Source of the DNA: Rhizobiales bacterium Ga0077537
GTDB taxonomy: Bacteria; Pseudomonadota; Alphaproteobacteria; Rhizobiales; Hyphomicrobiaceae
NCBI GenBank assembly: GCA_001464955.1
Contig: LNEM01000023.1
Span: 1-64,000 of the forward strand
Direction of reading: 5' to 3'
DNA length: 64,000 bases
Position 1 is the stretch's first letter. Each line of letters starts with the position of its first letter. Position numbers and translations under genes: made by a program. Under the pieces are notes generated by a model. It saw only the letters and a program-made list of their open reading frames with translations. It made no database searches and was not told the origin of the DNA. This document shows, piece after piece, positions 47,548 through 54,182 of the stretch.

Positions 47548-48125
47548 TTAGAACCTCGCATTCCGGCCCAGCGCCGCGTCAGAGTTTGACAACGCCTGTT
47601 GCTCGAAGAACTGAACAGCCCGGCCATGCCACCACAGTAGTTTATCGATCGTCATGCGTTCGATTTGCTCCGGCGGCACGCCGCAATGAAGCCAGAGCTC
47701 TACTGCGGCTGATTTCAGTTTCCCGAGTCGAGCGACCCGACCAGCGCCACAACTTCCTTCAGCACGCGGCGCGCGTCGGGCATCGAGAGTTTGGTCACCG
47801 CGCCCATGGGCAACCCCGACAGGCGTGCGAACCACTTCCCCACGGCCTCATGATTCACTTTCACCTGCACGGCACCGCCGGCGCCGTGCTGCATAGAGCG
47901 CGGATCGTGGATCAACGTCTCGTGGATGTCGCCGCATTCGAGCCAGTCGCCGAACTCAGGCTTTCTAAGCTCAACCGTCATGACCTCGCCCCGGTGACCG
48001 GGAAGGGGCGTTTCCAACTCGATGACCACGGCGATGTTACGCGCCGGTGCGCCAGGCATGTCCACTGCAGTCGACGCGATCGACGAGGCCCGAGCCCCGA
48101 CCGCCGCTTGTCCGTTTCCAATCAT
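47548..48125 (-). CDS. Frameshifted tail chaperone (-1 product)
   Basis: Slippage on GGGAAAC just before the TGA stop at 47715-47717 would extend the chaperone by about 57 residues: after the slip the reading continues KLKSAAVELWLHCGVPPEQIERMTIDKLLWW and ends at 47548, two bases before the tape measure start. The extension reads like real protein and is in the -1 frame relative to the zero-frame gene, as in lambda gpG/gpGT. As an independent gene the downstream frame lacks a good start. The fused form would be the minor species that bridges the tail tube and tape measure. Confidence 0.78.
47685..47724 (-). promoter_or_regulatory. Programmed -1 frameshift signal
   Basis: The heptamer G GGA AAC (47724-47718 on the minus strand) is in the exact X XXY YYZ register of the zero frame, one codon before TGA. 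Eight bases downstream, GCCGCA pairs with TGCGGC across an 18-base loop (about 47709-47680), placing a stem at a normal distance for stimulating slippage. Heptamer, register and stem are read directly; efficiency is unknown. Confidence 0.82.
47715..48125 (-). CDS. Phage tail assembly chaperone (Mu gp41-like), zero-frame product
   Basis: The 136-residue product resembles the phage tail-assembly chaperone family TAC_7 (Mu gp41). The segment NIAVVIELETPLPGHRGEVMTVELRKPEFGDWLECGDI matches the two short strands and linker of the family. A helical second half follows (KWFARLSGLPMGAVTKLSMPDARRVLKEVVALVGSL). Such proteins bind the tape measure during tail assembly. The final codons TCG GGA AAC TGA embed a GGGAAAC slippery heptamer, so a fraction of ribosomes should slip -1 and continue into the next frame. 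The N-terminal 30 residues before NIAVV are unlike the family; a later start is possible. Confidence 0.82.
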   Translation of the reverse strand: MIGNGQAAVGARASSIASTAVDMPGAPARNIAVVIELETPLPGHRGEVMTVELRKPEFGDWLECGDIHETLIHDPRSMQHGAGGAVQVKVNHEAVGKWFARLSGLPMGAVTKLSMPDARRVLKEVVALVGSLDSGN

Positions 48126-48140
48126 CCGCTATGTCCGTTC

Positions 48141-48812
48141 TCAGTTCGACGCGAGCACGAAGACGCTGAATCCAACAACCAACGCACTCACCTCGCCGCA
48201 GACACGTTGAGCGTCGGCAAGCGACAGCTGCCGCACCGCGGCTACGTCGACACCAGAGAGCTGCGACGCCCAGCGCGCGACGAGATCGAAGTCCGTTCGT
48301 GCCTCTATGACGTCGGGACCGATACGGCGGCAGGTATCGAGCCACCCCGTCCAGTTCAGGGCCGCATAGTCACTGACCAGTGGCGGCCGAAGGGGCAAGG
48401 CCGTGAGTTGAAGACCTTGTCCAACCCTCAGGGGCCGCTCGAGGGCCAATTCGAAGTCGTGCGGCGACGCGCCCACGGCCTGGCGAACGGACCACAATCC
48501 GGGCTCGATCAGATCGGCCAACCGCCGCAGATCGTCGTCGGCGACCCGCGCAACAGCATCGGCGGGAAGCTCAGTCAGCCGAGCGACCCACCGCCGGGCG
48601 CGATCCAGATCCGCGCCGATCTCAAGGCCGGGCACCGAAAGCAGATCCGGCACGTCAGGTGCTCGCAGCCTGGTCGACGAGATCACCTCGCCCTTGCCAC
48701 CATGGACCGGCGAAACAAGATCGACGCGGACCCGGCGAGGCTCGAGCGGCGACGCTCTTGCTGTGGTCACCGCGGCGACGGTTTGCGCGATCTGCCTTCT
48801 CCGTTCCAGCAC
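48141..48812 (-). CDS. Tandem tail-chaperone-like protein
   Basis: This 223-residue protein looks like two TAC_7-type units in one chain. The first (~residues 1-105) has VRVDLVSPVHGGKGEVISSTRLRAPDVPDLL, then ARRWVARLTELPADAVARVADDDLRRLADLI. The second (~115-223) has FELALERPLRVGQGLQLTALPLRPPLVSDYAAL, then VARWASQLSGVDVAAVRQLSLADAQRVCGEVSALV. Both match the pattern of the downstream chaperone (KWFARLSGLPMGAVTKLSMPDARRVLKEVVALV). It precedes that gene by 15 bases on the same strand. Duplication and fusion of a chaperone is unusual. It might be a tube-associated protein or a competitor of the helper's chaperone; this is inference. Confidence 0.65.
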   Translation of the reverse strand: MLERRRQIAQTVAAVTTARASPLEPRRVRVDLVSPVHGGKGEVISSTRLRAPDVPDLLSVPGLEIGADLDRARRWVARLTELPADAVARVADDDLRRLADLIEPGLWSVRQAVGASPHDFELALERPLRVGQGLQLTALPLRPPLVSDYAALNWTGWLDTCRRIGPDVIEARTDFDLVARWASQLSGVDVAAVRQLSLADAQRVCGEVSALVVGFSVFVLASN

Positions 48813-48956
48813 GGGTCTTCCCCTTCATCCGTCAGGTAGCGCGCGGCAGCGACCCACCCCGCGGCCGTCGCTTCATACGGCGTTGTTCTTCACGCTGCCG
48901 CGCGCATCCAGCATCGCCCGGACGTGAACGCGAGACTGTCAGTCCGGGCGAATTTC

Positions 48957-49916
48957 TCATCTCGCAGCCGCCGCCGAGCGCGCCATGGCGTGCGTCACCC
49001 CGCCCGGCGGAGACGTTTGCTCGCGATCGACAATCGGACCGTCGACGCTGTTCGGCCATCGAGACGGATGGCCGAGATAAACGCGAGCACTGCGCGGTCT
49101 TATGCTGGTGCGCCACGGCGCATTCCCGGACGACCGGCTCGCGATTGACTGAGCATCGAGCGGGCCCTCAGAGACGCGCTCGGCGACGCCCAGCGCGATA
49201 AACTGTTCAGCGAACAGGGCCGGACAGTTGGCGCAAATCCCTGCTGGCACATCGAACGTGTTTCCGCCCGGCAGCGCCCATGCGATTGGCCGCAGCGCGG
49301 CGATGGCGATCGGCTCCCCGATCTCGATGCCGTCCCATGACTCGGACGACACGCTCGGCAAGCTCGGCAACAGCTCGGCGGCGGCATTCTGGACCGCCTG
49401 CACGAGCGTCTCGGCCTTCCAATCACCACGCCCCCCGAGAAATCCCCCGGCCATCCCCACCCCGACAGCGCGCGCCACGTTCGCGCCGAGCGCTTCGACC
49501 TCCCTTTCGCGAGCCACGGCCGCAAAGCGCTTGAGCGGATCGGCGATGGCAAGGGCCAGATCGGCTAGTGCCGCGCGGATCTTCTCGACGCGGTCGGCCT
49601 CGACCTCGGCGGCCAGTGCCTTTCGGGCCTCTGCGAGCTGCGCCGCGATGGCGGCGACATCGGCGGCGACGAGATCGGCGGCAGCGGCGGCGTTTCGGGC
49701 CTCGCGCGTGTGCGTCTGCTCGGCAGCAGCGGCGGCGTCGAGCGCCTGCTGATCACCCGCGACGAGTGCCGCAGCCTGGTCACGGGCGGCCGTCGCGGCG
49801 GCGTCGGCCGCGGCTGCCGCGCTGGCGCGGAACCGTGACTTGGCCAAGCGCTTGGCCTCGATCGCTTCCTCGAGCGCCGTGACCTTCAACGCTGCTTCTG
49901 TTGGCTTCGTCATCAT
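48957..49916 (-). CDS. Ala-rich coiled-coil protein of unknown function
   Basis: The frame encodes 319 residues. The first ~130 are an Ala/Glu/Arg-rich coiled coil (KVTALEEAIEAKRLAKSRF, then AAAADLVAADVAAIAAQLAEARKALAAEVEADRVEKI). The middle (~165-260) reads as a folded domain (WKAETLVQAVQNAAAELLPSLPSV, then ICANCPALFAEQFIALGVAERV). The final ~50 residues look irregular, so a late frameshift or misread end is possible. Its start overlaps the stop of the upstream scaffold-like gene by four bases (ATGA). A virion or assembly role is suggested only by position. It is followed by a 144-base gap before the tandem chaperone gene. Confidence 0.6.
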   Translation of the reverse strand: MMTKPTEAALKVTALEEAIEAKRLAKSRFRASAAAAADAAATAARDQAAALVAGDQQALDAAAAAEQTHTREARNAAAAADLVAADVAAIAAQLAEARKALAAEVEADRVEKIRAALADLALAIADPLKRFAAVAREREVEALGANVARAVGVGMAGGFLGGRGDWKAETLVQAVQNAAAELLPSLPSVSSESWDGIEIGEPIAIAALRPIAWALPGGNTFDVPAGICANCPALFAEQFIALGVAERVSEGPLDAQSIASRSSGNAPWRTSIRPRSARVYLGHPSRWPNSVDGPIVDREQTSPPGGVTHAMARSAAAAR

Positions 49917-50326
49917 CGCTGCCTCGGCGGAGTCGGAAATTTACCTTCAGCCCGGAGCTTCTCGGCCTCACGGACGAAGCGCGACTTCAACCCCGGCTCG
50001 TCGCCGGGTTCACGCCCCGGAGAACCCGCTCGCGCGGCGGCGGCAGTGGCGGCGTAGAAGTCCGCGTCGGACCTAGTTCCGCTCGCCGACGACGCACCGT
50101 CGCGCTCGACAGGTGCGGCACGTAGGATTGCGATCGCGGCATCGGAATCTAGATCAGTCTCCAGAGCCAGATGGCGAGCAAAGGCGAATCGCAGTTTCGC
50201 CTCTCCTGAACTGAGGATCGCGCGACACCTTGCCCGCTCGTCTCTCGTTCCAGATTGGCGGCCCAGTGACTCGCCGTAGCGCTCTCGCTCGCTGACTCGC
50301 TCTCGAAACTCCGTGACCGTGCTCAT
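49913..50326 (-). CDS. Free-standing domain like the C-terminus of phage S49 prohead proteases
   Basis: The 137-residue product contains DERARCRAILSSGEAKLRFAFARHLALETDLDSDAAIAILRAAP (~residues 28-71), which closely resembles the C-terminal, scaffold-side region of S49/ClpP-type phage prohead proteases, where a short helix pair precedes an A..IL..AP motif. The catalytic protease domain is absent: no serine-lysine dyad or beta core. The remaining residues are disordered-looking and charged. ATG 50326 overlaps the VRR-NUC stop by four bases, and its own stop overlaps the next gene the same way. The similarity is from memory of the family and should be confirmed by profile search. A scaffold mimic is one possible role. 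Confidence 0.6.
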   Translation of the reverse strand: MSTVTEFRERVSERERYGESLGRQSGTRDERARCRAILSSGEAKLRFAFARHLALETDLDSDAAIAILRAAPVERDGASSASGTRSDADFYAATAAAARAGSPGREPGDEPGLKSRFVREAEKLRAEGKFPTPPRQR

Positions 50327-50736
50327 CGTATAAGTCCCCATTTTTCCAGTGTCTCAAGCGCCTCGTCGAGCCCGGCCGCGGCGGCGGCGAGCGCGTGATG
50401 CATTGCAGCTTGCGCGGGTGACACACGGCCCCCGCGTTCCCGCTTCAGCTCCAGCGCAAACGCTTGGCCGCCGAGGAACGCGAGCAAGTCGGGTGCGCCT
50501 GGCGTCAGGCCGGTGGCTTTCAGCACGGCGGCGTCAACGCGCGATCGGCCGCCGCCGTTGGGTACGGCGAAGAACACGAGGCCGACGACGCCGCGTCGCT
50601 CGAGATGCGCCACGACGGCGCGTTGCACCTGTTCTTCCGTCAAGGCGGCAGCGCCCAGCGCCCCGAGGCGATCTCGACGGCTCGTCGGCGCTGCAGCCGT
50701 GTGGGTCACGCCCGGCATCACGCGGCCCCCGCCCAT
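50323..50736 (-). CDS. VRR-NUC domain nuclease
   Basis: The 137-residue protein matches the VRR-NUC fold used by phage Holliday-junction and restriction-type nucleases: LTEEQVQRAVVAHLERRGV, FAVPNGGGRSRVDAAVLKATGLTPGAPDLLAFLGGQAFALELKRERGGRVSPAQAAM (residues ~31-115). The catalytic pattern is visible as PDL followed by ELK, with the GRxSxxQ signature at the end. It should cut branched or single-stranded DNA during replication or recombination. The gene overlaps its upstream neighbour by 19 bases and its downstream one by four, so it is embedded in the operon. Confidence 0.87.
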   Translation of the reverse strand: MGGGRVMPGVTHTAAAPTSRRDRLGALGAAALTEEQVQRAVVAHLERRGVVGLVFFAVPNGGGRSRVDAAVLKATGLTPGAPDLLAFLGGQAFALELKRERGGRVSPAQAAMHHALAAAAAGLDEALETLEKWGLIR

Positions 50737-51014
50737 GATTGCTCGAGCCGAGCGACGGCGCCGTACACGTCGAAGTAGGTCGGCTCGACCCTCTCCACGG
50801 TTCGGAAATGCTCGACCACCTCGCGAAGCAGGGCGACCGCTGCCGAGACTTCATGCGGCAGCGCATGAGCTGCAGTTGCGTATCCCGTCGATATGCAGAA
50901 CGCGGCGAGATCGTCTTCCATTTCACCGTACCATCCCTTCGCGTAAGACAGCGCATCACCCCGCGCGTCGGGGGGCGCGATCCAGTCTCGACACATCGTC
51001 ACGACGATCTGCAT
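50718..51014 (-). CDS. Unknown small protein of the element
   Basis: A 98-residue helical protein without a recognised family. It contains two acidic helices (KGWYGEMEDDLAAFCISTGYATAAHALPHEVSAAVALLREVVEHFRTVERVEP) and a Tyr-rich segment (TYFDVYGAVARLEQSW). Overlap with the VRR-NUC gene (19 bases) suggests they are translated together, so a cofactor or regulator of the nuclease is conceivable but not shown. Confidence 0.6.
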   Translation of the reverse strand: MQIVVTMCRDWIAPPDARGDALSYAKGWYGEMEDDLAAFCISTGYATAAHALPHEVSAAVALLREVVEHFRTVERVEPTYFDVYGAVARLEQSWAGAA

Positions 51015-51021
51015 GTGTCCC

Positions 51022-52458
51022 TCACCGCGCCGGGGTCTGATAGCCCTTCACGAACACCGTCTTGCCGTTCTGCGTCCGCGTGTAGCCATCCGTACGTCCG
51101 TCACTCCGGGACGGCGCGGAAGATTTGCTCGGCGCCAGCGTGTTGGCGCTCCGCATGTCGGCGAACACGCGGCCGGAGGCGTCGCGCATCAGGGCGACCG
51201 CCGCATTCCCCGTTGCGGCCGTTGCCGGTGGCGCGCTCTTAAGCGAGGCCGAGATCATGTCTCGCAGCGCTGAGTACCCCCCGCCGGTGACGCCGTCGGC
51301 CGCGCCTTCGAGCGTGCCGCCGAAGGTGCCGGTCTTCTGGTAGCCACTGACGGCACCGGCCACGGCGACCGCGGCCGTGACAGGTAGCGCCAGTTTCGAG
51401 AGCAAGCCGGCCGCCGCGCGCACGCCGGGACTTGTCGCAAGGCGCACGGCCGTTGCCGTGCTGGCCGTCGTCAATGCCATGTCTGCGCCACGGGCGATCG
51501 ACGCCCCGGCCGTCGCTGCTGCAGGCACACCGGGTGCGCCCCGCGCTTGTGCCGAGTTGGAGGCCGCGACTGCAACGGCGGCAACGCCGCCGGCCGCCAG
51601 CGCGACCGCGGCGGCCTTGGCTTTTGACACCGACGCCGCGACCTTCACGGCCTTCGTGACGGTCGACGCGGGCGCTGCCGGGGCAGTGGCCGAAGATTTC
51701 GGGAACATGTTGCGCGCCGCCTCGATGACGGCGACCGACTTCGCGTCCGGCAGCGCCGTGGTCGTGGCGTTGGCGATCAGCCGTTTGCCGATCATGGTCG
51801 TCGCGGCGAAGATCGAGGCCGTCCCGACAGCGCCTGCGGCTTCCATTGCGACCTTGTTTTCGGACAGCTTCGGGGCGATGACGAACCGCGCGAACGCGCC
51901 CTCTGCCAAGATGATGCCGGCGGTCGCGAGGCCCAGCGCGGCGGGCCGCGTGGCTAACTTTGCGGCGTCCGCCGCCTTGACGATCCCACCGAGTTTCGCG
52001 AGAGCGGTCGCCGAGGGCTTACCGGCCTTCGGCATGGCCTTGATAGCCGCGGTCGACAGACTAGCCAGTTGAATGTTCGCCGCCGCGATCCCCGCCGCGT
52101 GCTTTTTCGTCAGGCTCGCGGCGAGCTTCGCGCCAGCGACGTAGCCCAGCAACGGCGCGCCGGCCGCAAGGGCGAGCTGGTAGTTGCGCTCCATCGGCTC
52201 ACGCGCCGCCTTCGCCTCGCGCTCGGCCTGCTCGGCGTCGGACTTGCGCTTCGCCGCTGCCGCCTCGGCCTCGATGCGCTTCGTCTCGGCCGCAACGCGG
52301 GCCTTTTCCGCCTCGGCGCGGGCGATGGCCGCAGAAGCCTCGGCTCGTGAGCGCTCAAGCGCCGCCTGCGCCTCGACACGACGCGTCTCGTTGACGTCCC
52401 GGCGTGCGTTGTCCCGCGCGATGCGCGCATTCCGCTGCTTCGTCGTCTCGCGCGCCAT
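51022..52458 (-). CDS. Large Ala-rich coiled-coil/membrane-active protein
   Basis: The frame gives 478 residues from ATG 52458. The first ~80 form a charged coiled coil (ERSRAEASAAIARAEAEKARVAAETKRIEAEAAAAKRKSDAEQAE). The rest alternates Ala-rich hydrophobic helices (for example AALGLATAGIILAEGAFARFVIA, AAAVALAAGGVAAVAVAAS, LPVTAAVAVAGAVSG) with Lys/Ser linkers. Proteins of this type in phages are often internal virion or DNA-ejection proteins, but no motif proves it. Its upstream neighbour ends three bases before it. The frame upstream of 52458 is not protein-like. Confidence 0.6.
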   Translation of the reverse strand: MARETTKQRNARIARDNARRDVNETRRVEAQAALERSRAEASAAIARAEAEKARVAAETKRIEAEAAAAKRKSDAEQAEREAKAAREPMERNYQLALAAGAPLLGYVAGAKLAASLTKKHAAGIAAANIQLASLSTAAIKAMPKAGKPSATALAKLGGIVKAADAAKLATRPAALGLATAGIILAEGAFARFVIAPKLSENKVAMEAAGAVGTASIFAATTMIGKRLIANATTTALPDAKSVAVIEAARNMFPKSSATAPAAPASTVTKAVKVAASVSKAKAAAVALAAGGVAAVAVAASNSAQARGAPGVPAAATAGASIARGADMALTTASTATAVRLATSPGVRAAAGLLSKLALPVTAAVAVAGAVSGYQKTGTFGGTLEGAADGVTGGGYSALRDMISASLKSAPPATAATGNAAVALMRDASGRVFADMRSANTLAPSKSSAPSRSDGRTDGYTRTQNGKTVFVKGYQTPAR

Positions 52459-52460
52459 GG

Positions 52461-53114
52461 TCAGCGCCTCCCGTCGGTGATGTGGATGACGCTCGACTGA
52501 TCTACCCGCCCAGCGCCCGCAGCGCGGTCGGCAGCGGCCACGGCAGCGGCGAGCGTGCCGACGGTTTCGGCGAGCCGCGCGATCTCGCTCTCTATCGCCG
52601 TCAGCCGTGCCGGCATCGGCGCTGCAGGGTGGCGGTTGCGAGCCTCGTCGCTGGCGAACACCTCTCCCGGACGCGGGATCACGTACGTCAGCAGACGGTG
52701 GCGCCGGCCGCGCTGGATCACGTCCCGGTAGCGGCGAGGCCCCGTGATTTTTCCGAACTCGCGGCCAACGCGGAGCCAGGTGATCGGCGCCCATGCCAGC
52801 TCGGCGCACATGTCCGCGTAGCCCCCTTGAACGTCTTTTGCCAGCACCTCACCGACCGCGCCGCCATCAGCCTGGAGCCAGTGAAGGAGTCGCCGGGCAT
52901 GCTCGGCGGGGTCGGCCGAGTCGGCTTCACAGGCGGACGGCACTTCCGATGGCCGCAAGGCGGAGTCGGCGGCGGCGGCGCTGTCCGTCGATGGCGCGCG
53001 GGGCGAGTCCGCGCCCGGATTTCGCTCGACATCGGTGCCAACAAGCCGGCGGAGCGCTGCTCCGATCTTCACACCCATGACGCTCCCCAGAGCCCGCTCC
53101 TGAAACTCACTCAA
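52461..53114 (-). CDS. Possible DNA-binding protein with coiled-coil tail
   Basis: No family is recognised in this 217-residue protein. Residues ~68-135 (PAEHARRLLHWLQADGGAVGEVLAKDVQGGYADMCAELAWAPITWLRVGREFGKI) have the rhythm of a winged-helix domain, preceded by a disordered Ser/Ala/Asp-rich region. The last ~60 residues form a helix (RLTAIESEIARLAETVGTLAAAVAAADRA) suited to oligomerisation. Its start overlaps the previous gene by eight bases. Regulation of, or assistance to, replication is possible from position in the leftward operon. Confidence 0.55.
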   Translation of the reverse strand: MSEFQERALGSVMGVKIGAALRRLVGTDVERNPGADSPRAPSTDSAAAADSALRPSEVPSACEADSADPAEHARRLLHWLQADGGAVGEVLAKDVQGGYADMCAELAWAPITWLRVGREFGKITGPRRYRDVIQRGRRHRLLTYVIPRPGEVFASDEARNRHPAAPMPARLTAIESEIARLAETVGTLAAAVAAADRAAGAGRVDQSSVIHITDGRR

Positions 53115-53373
53115 CGGTCAGCGAATCGCTTACCGCTTGCTGTGGCTTTTGGGGAACGGCGACGGTTTTTTCCGTTCGGCGCCGCTCCCGCGATAGCCGG
53201 CGTTCGACCGCTCCCGGACTCCGCCCGAACTGGCGGCCGATCTCCGCGAACGTGGCGCCATCACGGCGGGCCGCGAGCATCGCCGCCAGCTCGACATCCG
53301 AGATCGGCCGCCATGGCGTTCGGCCATGTGGCGAGGCGGCGAGATGGCGACGTGATGGCGGCGGCCCGATCAC
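53107..53373 (-). CDS. Small helix-turn-helix protein
   Basis: From GTG 53373 the product is 88 residues. It reads PISDVELAAMLAARRDGATFAEIGRQFGRSPGAVERRLSRERR, a helix-turn-helix resembling sigma-70 region 4 or GcrA-type recognition helices. The GTG start overlaps the upstream gene's stop by four bases (GTGA) and GGAGG lies just before it, which fixes the start; the longer frame to 53460 is unlikely. It probably binds promoter DNA of the element. Confidence 0.72.
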   Translation of the reverse strand: MIGPPPSRRHLAASPHGRTPWRPISDVELAAMLAARRDGATFAEIGRQFGRSPGAVERRLSRERRRTEKTVAVPQKPQQAVSDSLTVE

Positions 53374-54182
53374 GACAGACCTCCGCCTGAACCATCCCGC
53401 CGGCCAAACTGGCCGGTGGCCGGCGCATGCGGCAGAGCGTCGACGACGTGCTGAGCGCAATCGACGGGAACACGGAGCGAAACGCGCGCGACCCGGCCGC
53501 CGGCGGTGAGCGACCGCAGCGCAGCGCGCAGCACTTTCACCGCCATGGCGCGCTCGCGGTCTGGCCGCGCGAGATCCGTCGCGACGGCGAGCGCCGCCTC
53601 GAGATCGCCAAGCGCCAGCGCAAGTTCGGCGGCTAGATCCGGGACCGCCGACGACGTGCCCAGCGCGGCGCGATCGTTATCGGAGCGTGCAGCGCCACGC
53701 GCTGGCGCGATCGGCTCGGGGGCGAGGCTCGCGGCCGGATGAGGCGCGGGCGACTCACCCCTGAGCGCGGCGATGTACCCCGCCACGGCTGGCTGCCTCA
53801 GCAGGCGTCGCGCGCGCTCGCTCGGACGGAAGTCGGCCGCGGACATATCCGGCCACACGTCGCGAAATGCCGATACGCCCAGCGCGCCTGCGGCAACGAG
53901 TTTGCAGAAACGCGACAGATCAGGGTCATGAGACGGATCGGTTCCCGATCGAGGTCTGCGATGCCGAGGCGGCAACGGGAGCGGCGGCTCGCCCTTCAAT
54001 GCGGCCAGCCGTCGGCGCACGGCCGGCCGCGCCATGAGGCGGCCAGCCGCTTTCCCGGCCCGGCCAGGCGACTTTTCTGGATAGGCAGCGACGTACGCCT
54101 GCGCATGCGTGGCACCGGCGAGCTTGGCCGCGAGAAAGGCTTCGACACGAGGCGATAGGGGCTGTCCGATCGACCGCGTCAT
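53370..54182 (-). CDS. Terminase-small-subunit-like protein with two DNA-binding modules
   Basis: The 270-residue protein has an N-terminal segment RVEAFLAAKLAGATHAQAYVAAYPEKSPGRAGKAAGRLMARPAVRRRLAAL (~residues 12-62) that matches the N-terminal DNA-binding module of terminase_2-type small subunits. A second, weaker copy (~88-140) reads LSRFCKLVAAGALGVSAFRDVWPDMSAADFRPSERARRLLRQPAVAGYIAAL. The C-terminal helix (~180-225) could oligomerise. Start and stop each overlap neighbours by four bases. With the Nu1-like protein at 43.7 kb this makes two candidate packaging specificity factors. It could equally be a replication or regulatory protein built from the same fold. Confidence 0.6.
   Translation of the reverse strand: MTRSIGQPLSPRVEAFLAAKLAGATHAQAYVAAYPEKSPGRAGKAAGRLMARPAVRRRLAALKGEPPLPLPPRHRRPRSGTDPSHDPDLSRFCKLVAAGALGVSAFRDVWPDMSAADFRPSERARRLLRQPAVAGYIAALRGESPAPHPAASLAPEPIAPARGAARSDNDRAALGTSSAVPDLAAELALALGDLEAALAVATDLARPDRERAMAVKVLRAALRSLTAGGRVARVSLRVPVDCAQHVVDALPHAPATGQFGRRDGSGGGLS

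Noticed and set aside
47548-47835. Independent gene downstream of the tail chaperone
   Set aside because: Its first part overlaps the chaperone gene out of frame and has no good start; it is better explained as the -1 frameshift extension.
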